From the NCBI GenBank assembly GCA_030668905.1, contig DAOVEQ010000055.1:1-7132 (forward strand): a stretch of 7,132 nt of DNA. The letters are read 5' to 3'. The position numbers and the translations under genes were made by a program. The DNA comes from Thermococci archaeon (GTDB taxonomy: Archaea > Methanobacteriota_B > Thermococci > Methanofastidiosales > B48-G16). Positions 5,193 through 7,132 of this stretch are shown here, one piece after another (the stretch's first letter is position 1; each line of letters begins with the position of its first letter). The notes beneath the pieces were generated by a model. The model had not been told where the DNA came from. It searched no databases and saw nothing but the letters and a program-made list of their open reading frames with translations.

Positions 5193-5347
5193 TCTCCAAG
5201 AAATATCAGATCAAGGATAATAAAGTTATAAGAAAAAAAACGTGTCCTCGTTGTGGGGCGGGTGTTTTCCTGGCAGAACATAAGGATAGACTCACCTGTG
5301 GAAAATGTGGATATACAGAGTTCATAAAGAAAGCTCAGAACAAATGA
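5189..5347 (+). CDS. rps27ae: 30S ribosomal protein S27ae (eS31)
   Basis: This 52-residue zinc-ribbon protein of the small ribosomal subunit corresponds to the part fused to ubiquitin in eukaryotes. The basic N-terminus is followed by [20 protein letters not shown] and CGKCGYTEF, giving four zinc ligands C19, C22, C37 and C40 in the CxxC...CxxC pattern. Length is normal for archaea. Start 5189 overlaps the rps24e stop (ATGA), with GGGTGA at 5177-5182 as ribosome binding site. It ends the operon. Its last 13 bases overlap the 3' end of the convergent radical SAM gene, an unusually tight packing for a ribosomal protein gene. Confidence 0.96.
   Translation: MISKKYQIKDNKVIRKKTCPRCGAGVFLAEHKDRLTCGKCGYTEFIKKAQNK
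5233..5240 (-). terminator. T8 tract, possible terminator for the radical SAM operon
   Basis: On the minus strand this is a run of eight T, about 95 nt past the radical SAM stop codon and inside rps27ae. An archaeal U-tract terminator here would end the deaminase/radical SAM transcript antisense to rps27ae. Only the tract itself is visible. Confidence 0.3.
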
Positions 5348-6171
5348 GATCCATCGCAGCTCTTTGAGTTCATGTTCAGGTTTTCTCTGCACGTAGCGAA
5401 ACTTATACCATAATTATCGCATACGTTTTTTACCTTCTCCATCATTTCTCTTCTTATATCTTCAGGAAGATAATAACTCCTTCCTACTCTAGTTCCTTTT
5501 TTAAAATAGAGATCGTACGTTTTTTTCGCTATCTCAGGGTATATTTTGGAGAATCTTTCCCAGTTATCTTTTTTCGCTTTGTAAGTTGAGGATGTAATAT
5601 GTTTTATTCCAGCTTTTATTCCTTCTTCTATAACTTTTTTGTAATCCTTTGACAGATACAAAAAAACAGGATCTAATCTTAATGCTGTCGGAATATCATG
5701 ATCATTCAATATTTTCATGGCTTCAAATCTTTTTTCGGGAGAAGGAGCGTTCGACTCGAGTTTTTTTGATTCAAAAGTAGTTACCGTCATAGTAATAACT
5801 GCTTTCATCTTTGCGAGAAGATCTGCATCTCTTGCCACGAGATCACTTTTTGTAACTATCAATACCTGCATATCGTACTTTTTTAAAATCTCAAGAACTT
5901 TTCTCGTGTCTCCGTATTTTTTTTCTATTGTCGGGTAAGGATCAGAACTGTTTGACATACTTATTATAGATTTTTCAGGTATTTTTTGCAGATCTTTCTC
6001 TATTTTTCTAAAAAGATCTTTCTTTCTCCTGCAGTTATAAAAATTGAGGATATAAGTAGAATAACAGTAAATGCAGCGATGATCGCATCCTGTATACGGA
6101 TTCAATGAATATTTTTTCGAGCACGTGCAGAATTTGTTTTTCCATGGATCGAACTCATGTATAAAATACAT
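5335..6171 (-). CDS. SPL-like radical SAM protein
   Basis: This 278-residue protein is a radical S-adenosylmethionine enzyme of the spore photoproduct lyase-like group (COG1533). The signature is [18 protein letters not shown], with C29, C33 and C36 (CxxxCxxC) for the 4Fe-4S cluster. Downstream come [11 protein letters not shown] (about 93-103), a strand [13 protein letters not shown] (about 125-137), the TMTVTTF strand (about 149-155) with a following acidic segment, ALRLDPVF, and the C-terminal TCRENL and SCDGSHLF. Extra cysteines pair at the ends: C15 and C17 before the signature, C251, C261 and C272 after it. ATG 6171 is preferred over TTG 6174; it overlaps the deaminase stop as TGATG with AAGGT upstream, so the genes are coupled. 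SPL reverses UV thymine lesions, but relatives outside spore formers are uncharacterised, so the substrate is unknown. The 3' end overlaps rps27ae by 13 bp. Confidence 0.88.
   Translation of the reverse strand: MYFIHEFDPWKNKFCTCSKKYSLNPYTGCDHRCIYCYSTYILNFYNCRRKKDLFRKIEKDLQKIPEKSIISMSNSSDPYPTIEKKYGDTRKVLEILKKYDMQVLIVTKSDLVARDADLLAKMKAVITMTVTTFESKKLESNAPSPEKRFEAMKILNDHDIPTALRLDPVFLYLSKDYKKVIEEGIKAGIKHITSSTYKAKKDNWERFSKIYPEIAKKTYDLYFKKGTRVGRSYYLPEDIRREMMEKVKNVCDNYGISFATCRENLNMNSKSCDGSHLF
5426..5526 (+). terminator. T tracts downstream of rps27ae, possible operon terminator
   Basis: Three T tracts occur on the plus strand 80-180 nt beyond rps27ae: T6 at 5426-5431, T6 at 5497-5502 and T7 at 5520-5526. 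They lie opposite the coding sequence of the radical SAM gene, where they encode lysine codons, so coding demand alone may explain them. They are the nearest plausible U-rich stops for the ribosomal operon. Confidence 0.28.
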
Positions 6172-6707
6172 CAAACTACCTTTTCGATCTCCACCCCTGC
6201 TTCCTTCAGTAAATTCATTTTTAACGTGTTATTCATATCATACTCTCTCGCATAATATATCTTTTTTACCCCCGAATTTATTAAAAGTTTTGAACATGAC
6301 ATGCATGGAAAATGAGTACAATATATAACAGAATCTTTCGTAGAGACGCCATGAAAGGCTGCCTGTGCAATTGCATTCGCTTCTGCGTGTGCTCCCCTGC
6401 ATAAATATGCCTTTTCGAGAGAGTTTAAACCCTGCCTCAAGCATGTTCCTTTAGTACAATGCGTAACACCTTTTGGTGCACCGTTATATCCTGTGGATAT
6501 GATATGCTTATCCTTTACAAGAACGGCACCTACTTTTTGTTTCACACACGTAGATCTCTCTTTTACTATCTCCGCAATCTTCATAAAGTAATGATCGATA
6601 TCGATCCTTTCCGTATCTTCCAATAAAATTTCATGAACTGTTTCACCAGGTTTCATTATTGGTTTACTTCTCACTTCGCTTCCCATTGTGTCTCCACTAA
6701 CTTCCAT
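6171..6707 (-). CDS. dCMP deaminase (ComEB-like cytidine deaminase fold)
   Basis: This 178-residue zinc enzyme converts dCMP to dUMP, the substrate of thymidylate synthase. The catalytic zinc site is complete: H107-A-E109 (proton-shuttle glutamate E109) and P134-C135-M-S-C138. Family marks include RSTC (51-54), VGAVLVKD, GYNGAPKGVTHC (73-84) and C89 and C103, which probably hold a second, structural zinc as in other dCMP deaminases. The domain proper starts near D38, so there is an N-terminal extension of about 36 residues. ATG 6707 is chosen because AGGAGGA (6714-6720) stands 6 nt before it; a TTG at 6731 would leave that site inside the gene. The stop overlaps the radical SAM start, so both belong to one transcript. 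Confidence 0.94.
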   Translation of the reverse strand: MEVSGDTMGSEVRSKPIMKPGETVHEILLEDTERIDIDHYFMKIAEIVKERSTCVKQKVGAVLVKDKHIISTGYNGAPKGVTHCTKGTCLRQGLNSLEKAYLCRGAHAEANAIAQAAFHGVSTKDSVIYCTHFPCMSCSKLLINSGVKKIYYAREYDMNNTLKMNLLKEAGVEIEKVV

Positions 6708-6713
6708 TATTTT

Positions 6714-6720
6714 TCCTCCT
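6714..6720 (-). promoter_or_regulatory. Strong Shine-Dalgarno site fixing the deaminase start
   Basis: On the minus strand this reads AGGAGGA, separated by 6 nt from ATG 6707. It rules out the in-frame TTG at 6731 and supports the longer N-terminus over internal methionines at residues 8, 18 and 42. Confidence 0.75.
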
Positions 6721-6772
6721 TCGCTGTCCAATAATCTCGTCTTCAGTTGCCAATAGTCTTAAGGATGTAGGG

Positions 6773-6787
6773 GTATAAATAAGTTTT
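6773..6787 (-). promoter_or_regulatory. Probable promoter of the deaminase/radical SAM operon
   Basis: On the minus strand this gives an A-rich BRE-like stretch followed by CTTATTTATA, a good archaeal TATA box centred near 6778. A start about 25 nt downstream (near 6753) leaves a leader of about 45 nt ending in the AGGAGGA ribosome binding site. Confidence 0.5.
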
Positions 6788-6847
6788 CTTAGAAAATAAA
6801 AGAGATAATAAAATAGAAATAATTGATTCTTATAATATGGTGCATGG

Positions 6848-7060
6848 TTGAATAACATTACTGAAAAATACAAATACACAGGAAAGGAAAAGGACGCGAC
6901 TGGCTTATACTACTACGGCGCTCGCTACTACGATCCAACAATAGGAAGATTTATTACCAGAGACCCGGTAAAAGGTAACATCATGAACCCGCAAACTCTC
7001 AACGCCCTACCTCTCCCTACGTATGAAGTTTACAATTGTGTTACGACTACATTCTCTTAA
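6848..7060 (+). pseudogene. Fragment of an RHS-repeat core domain
   Basis: Residues KYKYTGKEKDATGLYYYGARYYDPTIGRFITRDP, encoded from about 6869 to 6967, are the hallmark of the RHS-associated core domain, which closes the beta-cage of RHS/YD-repeat toxins and surface proteins. Clear similarity continues through NPQTLN (to about 7003) and is then lost. The YD repeats that should precede it are absent: a TAA lies in frame at 6833-6835 and the only start is a TTG with no ribosome binding site. The toxin domain that should follow is missing as well. Dropping one G near 7004 would read NPYL, close to the expected continuation, so a frameshift may coincide with the break. GC content is visibly higher than in the flanks. 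This is a dead remnant or the landing site of an inserted element rather than a working gene. Confidence 0.78.
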
Positions 7061-7132
7061 GCAAATCAATGAGCTGTTCTTTTGGCATGTTGTTCCAGAT
7101 TGATATTTTTGATAGTATATCATTCAATGTTC
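7047..7132 (-). CDS. C-terminal end of an unidentified protein (partial, enters from right edge)
   Basis: Only one minus-strand frame stays open from the right edge, running 27 codons to TAG at 7049-7047. The visible tail includes ISIWNNMPKEQLIDLLKRM, a well-formed amphipathic helix with ordinary codon use for this DNA. I cannot name the family from so few residues. Because the RHS fragment breaks off 40-50 bp before this stop, a transposase inserted into the RHS gene is a reasonable guess. The frame is short enough to be chance. Confidence 0.35.
   Translation of the reverse strand, partial: TLNDILSKISIWNNMPKEQLIDLLKRM

Noticed and set aside
6172..6174. TTG start for the radical SAM gene
   Set aside because: The adjacent ATG at 6171 gives the usual stop-start overlap TGATG and needs no rare start codon.
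6708..6731. TTG start eight codons upstream of the deaminase ATG
   Set aside because: The Shine-Dalgarno site AGGAGGA lies inside that stretch and is spaced for ATG 6707.
6697..6879. Sixty-codon minus-strand frame across the deaminase promoter
   Set aside because: It runs through the TATA box and is rich in F, Y and L from A/T-rich DNA; only its last 18 codons are discussed, as a possible leader frame.
1..7132. CRISPR array
   Set aside because: No regularly spaced direct repeats of 20-40 bases occur anywhere; the only repetition is in the HEAT gene and reflects its protein repeats.

Overview
This 7.1 kb window is archaeal chromosome. The strongest evidence is a tightly overlapping plus-strand operon found only in archaea: rpo7 (RNA polymerase subunit Rpo7/E'), spt4, a DUF359-type GTP-dependent dephospho-CoA kinase, rps24e and rps27ae. 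Archaeal promoter elements (BRE plus TATA about 25 nt before the likely start of transcription), Shine-Dalgarno sites, ATGA/TAATG overlaps, and AT-rich DNA with many ATA and AGA codons agree with a euryarchaeote in the broad sense. The phylum cannot be settled from this window.

Layout. Bases 1-141 hold the C-terminal end of a membrane pyrophosphatase, followed by a T-rich terminator. It converges on a small HEAT-repeat protein (161-577, minus). A roughly 300 bp divergent promoter region follows, then a 12-helix MFS exporter (878-2164, plus). Next comes a two-gene membrane unit (2264-3630): a YhfC-like seven-helix protein coupled by ATGA to a short lipoprotein. The information-processing operon runs from 3675 to 5347 and ends with rps27ae, a 52-residue zinc-ribbon protein. 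Its 3' end overlaps by 13 bp the 3' end of a minus-strand operon (5335-6707) made of a dCMP deaminase and an SPL-like radical SAM protein. The last 300 bp hold a stranded piece of an RHS core domain (6848 to about 7003). It runs into unrelated DNA where a minus-strand reading frame enters from the right edge, which looks like an accessory or mobile-element boundary.

How the genes work together. Rpo7 forms the RNA polymerase stalk and Spt4 is half of the Spt4/5 elongation factor. S24e and S27ae are small-subunit ribosomal proteins, and the CoA kinase is carried in the same transcript. The deaminase makes dUMP for thymidylate synthesis and is translationally coupled to the radical SAM protein. 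The YhfC-like protein and the lipoprotein probably act together at the membrane.

Points worth a second look: altered active-site motifs in the YhfC-like protein beside a coupled lipoprotein; extra paired cysteines in the radical SAM protein; three plus-strand promoters that each place an ATG about 24-26 nt after the TATA centre, opening a tiny frame that ends on the main gene's start; and the truncated RHS core next to a possible mobile element.
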